A stretch of 64,000 nucleotides of DNA. Origin: Carettochelys insculpta. Lineage: Eukaryota; Chordata; Testudines; Carettochelyidae. The stretch is from the NCBI RefSeq assembly GCF_033958435.1, contig NC_134137.1:250216501-250280500 (forward strand), written 5' to 3'. The translations under genes were made by a program, and so were the position numbers. The notes under the pieces were generated by a model that saw nothing but the letters and a program-made list of their open reading frames with translations, was not told the DNA's origin and ran no database searches. Every line of letters starts with the position of its first letter. Position 1 is the stretch's first letter. Of this stretch, positions 44,998 to 57,689 are shown one piece after another.

Positions 44998-45294
44998 TGA
45001 TTTCACTAGTTTGGCCACTGATTAGTCCCTCATCTAGTCCCCATGATCTCCCTCCATTGCTGTGTCAAGAGAAAAGTGTATTGGATTCGACTTGGCCATT
45101 GAGCAAACAAAGTAACTGCCTTTGATAAGGATTTTTCGTCTCATGAGGATTTTACCTTGTCTGTTTGTCCTTGGAGGAATGCCTGGTTGATATTGCCAGC
45201 TGGATGTGTCACAGCTGCTTTGTCTTCAGTCCAAGGAAAACAGAAGCCTTGTGGGTGGTTATTCTCTCTTGATTTCATGCCTCCACTTACTCTG

Positions 45295-45560
45295 TATTGC
45301 CAGCCCCCAACTGCTCAAAAATCATGAATCAGGCCCCTGAAATTGAGATTTTTAACAATCTCATTATTTTGAGCCCCCCAAGTAACATATTTGTGGTTGT
45401 GATATTTGCTTTGCTGTTAATATTCATGTTTTCAAGTTTTGCTCTGCAAACAAAAGGGATAGAAACTTCCTGCTTTCTTAAAAGTCAAGACTCTCATAAT
45501 CACCTGGCTCCAGTACATGTAGCTTTAAGGAAGAGGCACATTTTGTGAGAATCATGATAA
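45295..45560. repeat. Possible MITE with TCATGA-containing ends
   Basis: CAAAAATCATGAATCAGGCC near the left and GAGAATCATGATAAAATCC near the right are loosely inverted. The AT-rich interior contains AACAATCTCATTATTTTGAG. It resembles a common turtle repeat built on AAATCATGAGATT, but this is a weak call. Confidence 0.35.
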
Positions 45561-45760
45561 AATCCTGTGGGTGTGGCCCATTGCTCACTGCTTATTGGAG
45601 TTTAAGAGTCTTGATATTATTTTATTGTCTGCCCATTCGGTGAGAAGGCTAAGGTTTGAATGCATTCTTTAACTCTTTTTAACTGTTGCACCTCACACAG
45701 GCTATGCCTTAATAGTAGGTTCTCTATGCCTTAAACATTGAGTCTGTTCTGGTAAGGCTA

Positions 45761-45860
45761 TGGTCTGAAGAAGTGGGTCTGTCCCACGAAAGCTCACCAC
45801 CTAATAAATTATTTTGTTAGTCTTTAAAGTGCTACTGGGCTGCTTTTTTTGTTTTGATAA
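45761..45860 (+). mobile_element. Penelope-like terminal repeat, single sense copy
   Basis: GGTCTGAAGAAGTGGGTCTG, TCCCACGAAAGCTCACCACC, TAATAAATTATTTTGTTAGT and CTTTAAAGTGCTACTGGGCT. This is a recognisable Penelope-like 3' terminal repeat and the best-preserved core in the window. No reverse transcriptase or GIY-YIG sequence accompanies it. Confidence 0.75.
45765..45791 (+). ncRNA. Hammerhead-ribozyme-like core (best copy)
   Basis: CTGAAGA (45765-45771) fits the CUGANGA box exactly. Stem II is GTGGG (45773-45777) with CCCAC (45783-45787) and loop TCTGT, followed directly by GAAA (45788-45791). One extra A (45772) lies between the box and stem II. The following GCTCACCACC does not form the short GC-loop-GC stem III seen in the other copies. 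Type I hammerheads are known in Penelope-like terminal repeats. Activity of this copy is doubtful. Confidence 0.55.
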
Positions 45861-46207
45861 GCTATGCCTTGTTTCTTGTGACAGCCTTTCACAAACTGTG
45901 CATGTCCTCATGACGAGGCCTGATCGTTGCAGGTACTTCTTCGTTGGGCTTCACCATTGCTCATGGCTTGTTCCAAGTACAGCAGTGCGGTTGTGCATGG
46001 CCTTGAGCACGTTGTACTGAATTCGCCATGCGTTGCACTGGAGGCTTGACGTCAAACTGGCATTATTGTCAGGAAAGGAAACTTGTGCTGGGACTCAGCG
46101 GCAGCAGCGCAGTTAAGCATTTGGGGTACAGGGGAGGACTGTGGTGCCCTGAGAACTGCCCCTGACGGAAGTCAGCAGAATGTTTGGTCTCCAGAGGGCT
46201 AGAGATG

Positions 46208-46760
46208 GAGTGACCATATCTCCCTATCCCAGACGTGGGACAGGGAGATGTGGTGGGGGTTGGCTCCCCAGCTGTGGCTGCCGCTGCCAAGGGCTGCCTC
46301 CCCGTCTGACCTCCCTGGCTGCCCCATGCCTTGGGGGGCCAAGAAGGAAACAGCAGCGCTGCCTGTGCTCCTCCCAGCTACCCGGAGGCGCGAGGGGCCA
46401 GGAACTGTGAGACAGCTGAATGAGTGGGCTCCCTGCCCCTTGTGGAGCTGAGAAGGAGGCGACAGCAGCGCTCATGCTCCTTCCAGCTTCCCCAAGCCTC
46501 TGGGAGGCAAAAAAGAGCCCCAACCTTTTTAGGGCCCCCTGCTGGCTCCCTCTGCCTGTGGCTGGAGAGCAGGTACTCACGTACAGTACAGTACATGCTC
46601 TCTAGCCAGCAGCTGCACCTGCACAGCTGGTGGGGGGAAAAGGTCAGCTGGCGGGGGGCCAAATACGGGACAGTTCTCCCCTTTTTAAAAATAAGTAGGG
46701 ATGCCTTATTGGTGCCTGAAATATGGGACTGTCCCACCCAATATAGGATGGATGATCACT
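46208..46760. mobile_element. GTGACCA-ended DNA element (copy 2, inverted)
   Basis: Starts GAGTGACCATATCTCCCTAT and ends GACTGTCCCACCCAATATAG, GATGGATGATCACT, which is the mirror of 44389-44770. It lies 1.4 kb from that copy in the opposite orientation. Confidence 0.7.
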
Positions 46761-49107
46761 CAAGCTATAGATGAAAATAACTGCTCTTCTTTAGGCTTGT
46801 CCCACTCCCACCTTCTATCCCTTCTTTTTCACTCCTTTTCCCCCGACCCATCAGCATTTGCTTGCTCTTTTTTTGGACAATGTAAGCGTGTGTGCGCGCG
46901 CACCTACTTTACTTTCTGCCCATTCCTCTGCATTTAGACTCAAGATATCCTTAGTGTATCAGTGGAAGAATGTTGCCCTCTTGCTCTCAAGTGATCCCTG
47001 TGGAGAGGGAATGGAGTTCTTGGAGGATGGGTAAGCAGCAGCTGCAGGGCTCCCACCCGCTCTCTGAGGTTCTCAACAACGACTATGACCGGGAAGAAAT
47101 GTGTTAGGAATGCCCCTTAGCTGGCTTCCGCTTCTGAATCAGACTGCCTCATGCCCACACCTCAGTGCTTGAGAAGGCACCGAATCTCAAACTCTTCTTC
47201 GTCACCTCCTCCAGTAGGTCCACCGGAGTCTCACTGCAAGTGGTGTTTGTGGCCATAGGTAACCTCCCAAATTCTGGGAGTGTAGTTTTGAGCCTGGATT
47301 TAAATCCCGGCCTTTAAATTCCTAGGTGTGAACCTCTTAGCATTAAAGCAGGACATAGTGGGATTTGTAGAATCTTGTGTCAGCCCTATGTACCTTCTTA
47401 GAGTGGCCCTAAGTATCTCACTGAACCACCAGGCCCCACGCAGTGCTTCTTTTAATGGACTGGAAGACATCACTGAAGAATGGAGTATGTAGTTTCAGCA
47501 CAGTTGATTATTTGAAGAATACTGTAGTAGCTAATTTTATTTTGTAGCATCGATTCACTGCTGGCAGTGCAAGTGTGTTTAGCTATGATGGCGCAGTGAA
47601 ATCTAACATAGGGTTTGTGTAATGGGCTGTTCTCACTTGTTTCGCACTCTTTTGGAAATGTTTTTGTGGTGGTTGGAAACATTTTCTCAGCCTTCCTATA
47701 TTAATCTGAAAAAATAATAATACAATTTTATTTTCAGAAAGCACCATAAAAAGTGTGAACTGAGCAACAGTTACAGTTCACCCCTCCTCTCCCAATACTT
47801 TAATGTTCTTGCATTAAATAAAATTATATGCAGGAACAGCCGATTCATATCAACCGTTTTGTTACATGGGGTTTGGATATTTGACCCAGTGTCCTGTGGA
47901 CCAACGTCTGCATGAAAAAAGCAGCAAGCATAAGAAGGATAAGAAATTTTCTCAGATTCTGATGTGCTTTATTCAGAAACAAGTTATGTGCAGTACAGCT
48001 ATCTAGTCAAAGCATTTCTTACTTCTGTCTGTGTGAGCAAATGGCCTGCTGGTCCACACGTCTTGCGAGGATGGGGTGCAGAAGAAAATGAACCTTCAGA
48101 ATGCACGTGTTCAAAACATGTTCAATATACAGACCTTATGGATTAGCAATTGGTGGATTTACCAGCTAAGGTTGCAGTTTCACTTGGTGCATTGAGAAGT
48201 TATGTGCAGGTGTCAACTATCTAGGATCCTGGCCTGGCAGTTATACACATGTGTATCTTTACTCACGTGAGTTAAATGAGGCTATTTACATGAGTAAGTT
48301 GGTATGGACATATGTTTTTGAGGTGCTTGGCTTATTCAGCATCCGTACTAGCATGTTCTACAGTACACTAAAACACAGATTTACTTTTAGAACAATAAGT
48401 CACTCTGATATAGTGTTTTATACACACAGACACAATATGTTTGAATACAATTATATCATGCATTCCCCTGCATAAATAGTTCTCTTCGCTTTTATAATTG
48501 CCCTTGTCTAGAATTTTTCTATAGTTCCTCTGATTCCACTTTTCTTTGTTGCAGTCTGATTTTGTGACCAAAGAAAAAATGTTGGGAATACAGGAGAACA
48601 AGTGTCCATGAGATAATGTTGTCTTTTAACTCAGTGAATAGGTTATGGTTTCTGTTTAGATAAGTTCAGTATTTTGATTGCTGTCCATCATTTTTCCATC
48701 TGAGCACTATGTAGTGTGGTTTTGCTTCTAGGGTGGAACACTGTCTTTCTCAAAACTGTAACATGATAAAATCAGGAGTCTGAGAAAGCGTGTTTAATTT
48801 ACTCTGTGTGTGTCACTCAAAGCTGTTAATTTAACATTCCAACTTCTTCAGATCTGGTGGGAAGTGTTTAATTGCCCTAGACCACATATTTCATGCATTC
48901 ATTTCCAGTAGAGGGCTCTAGAGTAGCAGCAGGAAGAAAACTAATTGTCAGTCACAGCAATGTCCAAAAGTCTCTTTCAGAAAAACCTTTAATAGATGAG
49001 CATTTGTGCAAGTCAGGCGAGTGGTGGTGTCCCATCTAACATTTTGACCTAGAGCGTCCCCGTGGGACTCAAAATTTACTGTTGGTGTGTATAGATATAT
49101 ATAATCT

Positions 49108-49270
49108 AAGGCCAGAAGGGATCACTGTGATCCTCCGGTCTGACCTCCTGTGTAAGAGGGACCAAAGAGCTTCCCTGATGTAATTCTTGTTTGAACCAGA
49201 GCATAAGTTTCAGAGAAACATCCAGTCCTCACTTAAAACTGGCTGGTGATGGAGAATTATAAATTGCTCA
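49108..49270 (-). mobile_element. CR1 LINE 3' fragment, antisense
   Basis: TCTAAGGCCAGAAGGGATCA, CTGTGATCCTCCGGTCTGAC, CTCCTGTGTAAGAG and GAAACATCCAGTCCTCACTT, AAAACTGGCTGGTGATGGAG. This is a familiar antisense CR1 3' end of a different subfamily from the copies at 3345 and 14112. Confidence 0.82.
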
Positions 49271-52200
49271 AATCTCTCCATTGCCTGTTTATGGCTTGGT
49301 CAAAATATAGGGCTTAAATTCAGCCAGCATTTAAGTTACACTTTTCCTATAATGGGGTAGATAGTTGATGCTTGGAAAAGGACTGAGGGGGCGGGAGTAG
49401 GGGTAGGGGACAAACCTCCATCCCTTTTCTCACCTGTGCTTTAATTAGCTGTATACAAACCATTTACTTTTTGACAAGATTCTATCTGGAACTTGGCAGT
49501 GCAGAGGGAGTGACGCTGTTGAGCAACAAGAGAAATTCTCCTGCCTTGAGTTCACTTCCACAGAGTAAATGAACTTCCTCCATCCTACCATATGGAAATG
49601 GAACCTGAGCCTCCCACATGGTCTTGCAAAACCAATAGGAGAGCTGGTGTAAAACCGTCTTTTTATTCCTCTTTAAATCAAGGATAGAGTATTCCTCTGG
49701 GCTTAGTGAATCAGAGGTTCATTGAAAAAAAATGGTACAAAGTCTAAATAAGTACTGAGTTTTAAATGAATTTGGCTTTGTGTTAACTACGTAAATCCTT
49801 CCTAACTTGGCTCCTAATGGAAAAAGCTCTCTCTTTCTGTGTCTCCCCCCACCCTCAGGCTGAAATGCTGGCATTTATGAAAAAACTCATTTCTTCCCTA
49901 ATGGCATGGACTTCAAAGATCCTGCCTGCCATCGTGGCCTAACTTGAGCTAAAGCGTTCATTCTCCTCGAAGGACTTAGTTATATCGGCTCCAAAGACCT
50001 GCCATGGCAGGTAGTTAAAATGACCGAATACGAAACACAGGGATGCATATACAACCCCACTTCCCTCTTCTCTTTGGTAGAAGCAGTGCTTTTCTTGTGC
50101 CGGTACTTGCTGGGGTTGCGGGGCAGGGAGCCAGCTGAATATTGGCTTCTCTTTTTCTTTAATGAAAAAAACCCCTAGGTAGAAGCACTGCTGTCATGAA
50201 GGGTATGATGGGTACAAGGTTCTGATTTGTTAGATGGAACATGGTGTGACATGTATGCAGGTTGGGATGCTCATTAACTACTCCCATCTCTGTCAAATAT
50301 AGTTTTATATTTGAGGACAATTTTGCAACTAGTATGAATCAGGGTAATTCTGCCTTTTTTTTTTTTTAAGATGGGTCTAGCTCTTAATTTTTCGTGTGGG
50401 AGGGAGAGTGCAGCCTCACTGATATATTTTGAAAAACATTCAGCAGCAAATACTAGCATCTGGTCTGGTGGTTGAAAATCCCTGTATGTACATATTCCCT
50501 GCGTCATGTGGGTGCATGAAGGGGCTCTCTCCCTCATCCAAGTGTGCTCAGATGCTAGTTAGGATTACAGCCTGGCCATCCCTTGAGCAGTAAGCCAAGA
50601 GCCCCTGCCCTTCCCTGCTGGTGCTCCACAGCTCTAGTAGGATGCAGGCTGCTAGGTCTGGGGCTTACCAGACTGCTGCACAGACACAGTGGCTGGCACT
50701 AAATGCATCAGGTATTTTTCTGCTGCTGCTGCTTTCTGGAGCAGCAGTAAACCGTACGGCACAGTGTGTTCCCCCTAGATCCTCTCCATCAGCAGGCTGG
50801 TTTAGAGACCCTCCAGGAGGCATGGTCCGTTCTGGCGAGTCAGGGCAGGGTGTTGCCCTTAATGTTATATATCCTTTAGCCTGCTGTAATCTTCTTTGCC
50901 TTGTGAGTGATTTAATGAACTGTTTTGACTTGAGAGGGAGAGAGAGGAAAAAAGTCCCATTCTCATTTGCTGCTGCAAAGGCCCTAAAACATGTGACTGT
51001 ACATGTGAGTGCTGTGTGCAGATTGAAGCTGCAGGGCATGATTGGAGGAGACACTGCCTGCCAAGTTGATGAGGCGACCGGGAGTGCAGTCCTCCTCAGC
51101 CAACAACAGCATGTGATTATGTAACGCCTGCAGTGTCTGGCACTGTTCTCCACTGGAGACGCATCACGTGTTGTGCAATGCTCTTGGCCCTGAAATTCAA
51201 TTAGATTGCTTTGAACGATCGTGAGTCTGCATGAGATAAGCTTTTACTGTTGTACACTAGAAAGCAAATGGGTTGATTAGCTGCACATGAATTGATAAAT
51301 TGCTGCTAGAATTCCAGCAAGGATATTTGCATTGCACATACATCATCATGCCACAGAGAACTGAAATTAAGCATTATGTAATCTGACTGAACAGCAGCAA
51401 CAACAAAAGGAATAAACAATCTGCCCCCAGCCCGTAGATTGCAAAAGAAAATGTCTTGTTACAGACACTTACCCAAAGGACTTGGATCTTCCTATGTCAT
51501 GCCATTGTGTATAAGAAGCAGGTGGGGAAACCGATTCTGTATAGTGCTTGGGGGGCTGATTGATGGTTTGGTAGCTCTGTTGACAGTTTTGGCAAGCAAT
51601 GTTGGTTTGCAGGCACTGAAGTTTGTGAATGCAGGTGGCCTGTTAGCACTTTTCATAAATTATTTTCTCTGTGAGGCTCCCTGATGGCTTTATGGAGTGC
51701 TTTCTCTGTGAAATTACAAACACTTCTGCCAGTGAACTTCTTACCTTCTAGCAAGGGGGCACTGAAGTGAAAATGTACTGTGACTGCGCAGACATGAAAG
51801 TAACCAGGGCAAGGAAAAATAACTTTTTATTTTATTAACAAGCAGTGGAAGAACAAATTTACATGACAAAGCTGATGGCACAGGAGGTGTATCCCCACCA
51901 GTACCATTCTCAATGGTGGTAAATTCAGCAGTCCCCAAGAGAAGCTGATATTTGTCATCTGAGCCTTGTAAGGAGTAACTCAGTTGCATGGGAGCTGAGA
52001 AGAAATTAAAAGCTCTTAAATGTTAAGCAGTGTCAAATCTTTTTTGCCTTTCAAGGGTTACATCTTTATATGCTGCCAGGTTGCAGGACAGCCAAAGCCC
52101 ACTTTGAGTATAAGAAGAAAATCGGTCTTGTTCCTCTTGTAAAAAAAAAAAAAAAAAATCTGTTTGATGGGATAGGATTTTGTGGGCTGATCTTGCAACT

Positions 52201-53675
52201 GGGGAATTTTCTGTGGGATGATTCCTTAATGTATTAGGTTATTTGAACCCCACGCCCCAGCATTGTGTTTACAAGTAGCAGTCATAGGAGTCATTTTTTA
52301 TTAACTGGCAATCCCTAATCATATTTGTGATGTTTCATGAGGCTTTTCTCTCTCGATCAGTAAATTTTTTTTCTGCTCATTTCTACACAAGCAGCTATCT
52401 TGCTGATGTTTTCATATGAGCAACATTGTAATTATGTACTAAAGACACCTGAGAAAGCCAGAGATCTCTTCTCAGCTTTTGCAAGTCAGGCTTTAAGTAA
52501 GTAAGTACCTAGCATTGTGTATAAAAAAAAAAAAACAGAAAGAAGCATATTGCTGCCACATAAGGATCATTTTATACAAGTCAGAATAAAATAATGTCAA
52601 TTATGGTTCAACAAATGTCATATGCTACACCTCTGCTAGCCAGCTAGTCTTAAATTTAGTGCCAAACTGTATAACTGTGTTTGCTGCTGAGTTGATTTAA
52701 TGAGTTGGTGATGCAGTCAGTGACTGCTTGTTATCATTAGAGAATTTAACTTGCTGTAGCAACTCCGAAAATAAATGACTATAGTTCAGATTGGCCTATA
52801 CCATAATTGAGTTGTGGTCTTTGTATGTGCCTGTCTTTGCATGATATGCAGCTACCATCTTTGTAAATTAGGCTGGACTCTTGTAGCCCTTAAGCACTAT
52901 TTGGAATCTTTTTGCCAAGCATTGCTAATTAAGGAGAAACATTTGGATGAACTGGCTTGGTGGCCCAAATCCCTTGGCTCTTTGCAGGCTGTCAGTGGTT
53001 TAGGAATGGACAGAACATCCAAATAGTCAGTTTCAGAGATTTGGGCCACTGGAGATTAAAAAGATGCATCTTTTCAGGACAAATTACCACTGCTTTAACA
53101 GTGTTGTTAATAAGTTAGTTGTTCCAGTAATTACTCCATAAGATTTATATATACAGTATAATTTTATATGCTAGCATTTGACCAGTTGCATTGCACAATA
53201 GATAGTATTCAGGAACATTAAAGATACTGCATGCACTAAATATCACTACACCAATTTAGAAAGCTGAGTGACTTAATATTGGTGAGTGACAAGGAGATTG
53301 GGAGTCAAGAATCTTAACCCCCAATTTCCAACTCTGCCACTGACTCATAATGTGACTTTTGGTAACTTACATGCATTTCAAGTTACCATATGTAAAACGG
53401 ATATCAAATCCCTACGTTTTAATTTCAAGGGTTAGACTTGTATGTGTGTGAAATGCCCTCAAAATCCTTAAGAGTCTTCAAAAGTACATGGTTTTAATAA
53501 ATGTGAAGTGTTGTTATTTTATTATTTGAGAGAGCCAAAATCACCTGTGAGATAAAACACAAAAATAGCAAGGTATTTGCATAAGGTTTTAAGAACTCAA
53601 GTTCTGTGCAGTGTATCATTAAAACTTAGAATTCTGGGGTCTTTGAAGAGATCATTTTCCCTCTCTTCCCCGGAG

Positions 53676-53753
53676 CGGAAGCAGAATCTGACTCTGAATG
53701 CTAGTGTGAGTGCGCCATTGCAGGATTTTACCCCAGCACAGAGACTCCTGGAT
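53676..53753 (+). other. Candidate cryptic exon (78 bp, phase 0/0)
   Basis: A pyrimidine tract TTTTCCCTCTCTTCCCC, then GGAG, precedes 26 stop-free codons starting RKQNLTLNASVSAPLQDF. They end GAT before a GTAAGT donor. Phase 0/0 would fit in frame after exon F. Against it, the acceptor triplet is GAG, the peptide does not match ITPR2, and intronic look-alikes are common. Confidence 0.15.
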
Positions 53754-55079
53754 GTAAGTAATGAATCTTTTAAAATGCACACTGAGTTTTGGGAATGTGC
53801 ACCCTGTTTAAAAAAAAAAAAAAACAAAAAAATAACGCCAACCTACAGAGACTTTAAAAATAGCCCAACTCCACCAGGAATTCAATTAGAGATGCCTGCC
53901 AGCTGCTTCCTGCGCCTGGGACCAGCATATTTCGAGCTACTCTGTTCCTCTGGATGTTCCATGCAGACGAACAGTCGCTGTGACATGACTGATGAACAGG
54001 CATACAGATTGGAGAGAGCAGTGCTCAGATCTGGCCCCCACCTTCTACTTGGGCTGTCCTTTCCCAGTCACAACTGGGACTGTGCAATGTGGATGCTATA
54101 TGCAGTGACTTTTTGAAAAGATTTTTATTTAGGCCCTCTAGCACAGTATCTCACCAAAACCAAACAAACACCACCCCCTCCCCCCAAAACCCACAATAGG
54201 TATTCCTTGGGTTTGTACGCTGGCTGTTCACAGGCAATTGGTTGTTTCCACAGAAAATTTACCGCAATTCCTCTCTTCCTAAAACACTTTGTGCAGACCC
54301 CATGTAAAAACACGGGCTTCTATCCCCCCCCGTAATGGGACATGCAGATTTTAGTGGTTTTGATTATATATACATGGATTCCTTAATCGAGTCTGCACAA
54401 CTAAAGCTTTGCTTCACAGCCAGTGGTGCAGCTTCAGAAAATCTGTGCCTACTTGCTCAATTACATGTGCTGCCTTTGTTGTCAGTGTCCTCCTCTTTCC
54501 TGCGATAGTGGAGCTAGTTGCAGATGGGAAATTGCTGGTTAGATGAGTCAGCTGTCCAGTTCCAGGGAACATGTATCCAGTAATGGTGGTTAGATTTAAT
54601 CCTTTTATATCCTTCTGTCTTACCCAAGATAATATGTATATGGCAATGGTTGGGGCCGTGGATCCAGTCTTCAGGATTTCACAGGCTCTATGCTGTGCTT
54701 CTTGGGTGTCCTTTTACTTTGTGGCTGAGAAGCACACGGTTTGACTGCTGTGGTAGAAAGTCTTATTGGGGGCGAGTGAGGGAGAGAATAATTCCATGTA
54801 TTTTGGATGTGAATGTAGATGGTCAAGCCCAGATGTCAGAGCAGGAGTTGGGCATAGTGGGTGCAGCCGACCATGTTCAGGATGGAGAACAAAGCTAAAG
54901 GTCAGCACCAGTGCCAGCTGCCAATTACTTGAACCAGGGTCATGGTGGAGTCAGGAATTAAACGTGAGGGTCAGAGCTGTGGTCCGATATGCAATGCCAG
55001 AGCTGAACCAGCATCTGGGTCAGAGGCTGTAACTGAAGCCAGGGCTTAGAGCAGTCAGCTCTGGAGTGTCCCCACTACT

Positions 55080-55230
55080 CCCTCCCGCACGCTCCCTCTG
55101 GGCTGTGGCTCTGCAGCATTTCAGAGGGGTCTGGAGCTCCAGCCATCGCAACTGCTACCTTGGCAACAATGGTGGCTGGAGCTCTGGGCCCTTTTGAAAT
55201 GCTGGGCCTGGGGATAACTGCTCACTTTGC
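55080..55230. repeat. GC-rich repeat related to the 3722-4014 element
   Basis: CAGAGGGGTCTGGAGCTCCA, GGTGGCTGGAGCTCTGGGCC, TTTTGAAATGCTGGGCCTGG. It is collinear with 3890-4000. The left part and the ends are not clear, so it is probably a fragment. Confidence 0.6.
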
Positions 55231-55796
55231 ACCCCCATCAGAGGAGAGTCAAGAAACAAGCACAGAGCAAGAGCATGGTGGGAACAGAAGCAAGGGCAGG
55301 GATGAGGCAGGAGCCAGGATTGGAGCAGGAGTCAGAAAATGGGTTGGGTTCAGAAGGCAGGCCCAAGCAGGGTCCAGCGCAGCCTCCACAGGAAATTGCC
55401 TTCTTGCTCAAATGAAATTCTTGTGCCTCTACTGGATTTTAACAGCGTGGTTGGAGCCAGGCAATCCTCCAGTCAGGGCTCCTGGGAGTGGTGCCTCTTC
55501 TGAGGTGATAGTCCTGCTAGCCCCTTGGTCTGCCAGGTTTCAGCAGATACTAAGTGGAAGCCAGGATGCAGCGGTTTGGGGCCTCCTAGGCCTGGGTTAA
55601 AGACCTACAGTACAGTAGGGTACAAAGAGACAGCCCTCCAGTGACATAACACCATCACAGCACTTCAGGTATTTGGTTTTGAATCACCTAGTCACAGGCT
55701 CTTTGTATTTTCTAAGTCTATTATTTTAACAGGCACAGTCACGAATCCAGAGTTAGAGATTCCTGCCATTTTGCTGTGTCATACTCTACTCCAAGG

Positions 55797-56020
55797 CTAT
55801 GTCTAGACTGTGGTTGCTATTTTTGGATACAAATGTATCCCGAAATAGAAACCCACTGGCCAAACACCGCGCTCTAAGCAGCAGGGCTATTTCGAGCATG
55901 GTATTCCATTTCTGCTACCCCTTCTCATGAGCAGGGTAACGGAACCTTTGAAATAAGCCGTTATTTTGAACTTCAGTGCTGTTGGACAGCACCAAGTTCA
56001 ACATAAGGTATTTTGCAATA
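55797..56020 (+). mobile_element. Harbinger-type MITE, left fragment
   Basis: Starts AGGCTATGTCTAGACTGTGG and carries CCCGAAATAGAAAC, GGCTATTTCGAGCA and TTATTTTGAACTTC, in the style of the other GGCTATGTCTA elements. No matching right terminus was found before 56100, so it is truncated. Confidence 0.55.
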
Positions 56021-57689
56021 ATTTATGCAATAAATCAACTCCCGTTGGCCTCATTTGGGGTTGTGGATCAAGCCCTCAGTCTCTATTGCTGTAAGTACAT
56101 ATTTGTTTTGAGATACAGGGTTGTTTTATTTTCCTTAAAGGTTTAAATTAGCATAAATGTGCAGTCTTCAGTATTGTTCTTAAAAATAATTCTCTGCACT
56201 TAGCTAATAAGTAAAGACAAGCTAAAGTTTTGAGAAGTGTAACTGCAGGTAGTAAGTCACTGGTGCTGACAGGTTTTAAAGCATTGTCGCTGGTTATATA
56301 AGACAATAGAGATTGTTGATGTGATGCTATTTCCAGATGGAGCTGGGATTGCATGTGCTGGTGCTGCACGCTGCCAGACAAAAATCACAGCAATTTACCC
56401 TCCAAATAATTGTCACCTACAGCAAGTCTAGAAGCTTGTGAATAAAAAGGAGTGGGCTCCTTTTAGCTGAGAAAACACCAACTAGTGATCTGTTCTCTCA
56501 GCTGATTCTGTTAGCACATCTACACTTCTCAGGAAGCCGGTGCAAGTGGATGGAATTGTAGGGCCAAGTATGGAAGGATTCCGTGATTTCTGATTACATT
56601 TGACTGTTGGAAAGTGCTCCAAAAATTAAACAAATGCATGCTATCTGAGGATGAAATACTCTCGATAGACATGTCAGCAGTTAATTGAGCTAATTATGTT
56701 GAACGGCTATGCGTGTATCTGGATGAGATTATATTAAACCCCAGTGTTTCCTTCTTAGCTGATAAGCAGCAACTCTACAAACATCTTCTTGGTTGCATGC
56801 TATGTATGGTGAGAGGTAATTGGCCAACACAGTTTTGTAATATTCTTTAGTAATGTAAATGCAGACTTGTTCTAACCATGTTTAAGCCACATGGGCTGCC
56901 CAGCAGACCAGTAGCTGTGGTGGTCATAGTCCTCTTTGAGTAGACTTACTGTTACCTGGTGCCTTATGTCATCTAAAACCAGGGCTACATCTATAGGTAT
57001 GCAATTGAATGCTAACTACAATGGGTGTTTTTTCTTCATGGTTCAAGTGACTTCATGTGAAAATTAATAGTTATCAAAAAAGGACTTCTCTGATTGAAAA
57101 AAATATTGCTTGTTTGAACCAGGATCAATCCCTGGTTCCCTTACATATTCCATTAACTCAGGTCAGACTTGGCTTTTCAGAGCACCACGCTAACTTGCTA
57201 ACTGGAATGATATTTCAAAGAGAAGATTAGAGCTGAATGAATAACTGATTTTTTTTTTTTTTTTAAATTTAGTGGCCTTGTATCATCTGCTCCCAACCTT
57301 GGACATCCATTGATTCTAGTACTGTCCATGTTGGTAACGTATTTGGCAGCAACATCTCTTCTCTGCCTTTCTGTCCCAACCCTGCATTTGGTCCAGGACT
57401 TTGCCAGGGTTACATCTTTAATATCCTTTGTTGGCTGGGCAGGCTGCTGAACCTGTTAGTCTGTCTGCAGTATACCCCTGACCTAGAGGTGTCCTATAGC
57501 CCTTAGTGGGAGTGCAGGGTACCTGCTGGCAGTGCAGAGACACCACTCTGGTGGTCAACAGCAGCAGCAGTATTGTTGGCAGCACACCTTTGGGCAGCCT
57601 TTCCCTCCCACTGAGACAACAGGGATACCCCCAAAAGGGGCATGCATCCTATGGGAGAGAGTGCCAGATCTGAGGTTTAGCCAGCACCC

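Noticed and set aside
50621..51124. 167-codon open frame with a hydrophobic stretch
   Set aside because: No recognisable family, no splice or promoter context, and an overlapping 162-codon frame on the other strand. Chance length in moderately GC-rich intron is the simplest reading.
53577..54116. 179-codon open frame
   Set aside because: Runs through a poly-A tract coding KKKKNKK and matches no family I know. Only the 78-bp piece with splice-like borders was kept as a weak finding.
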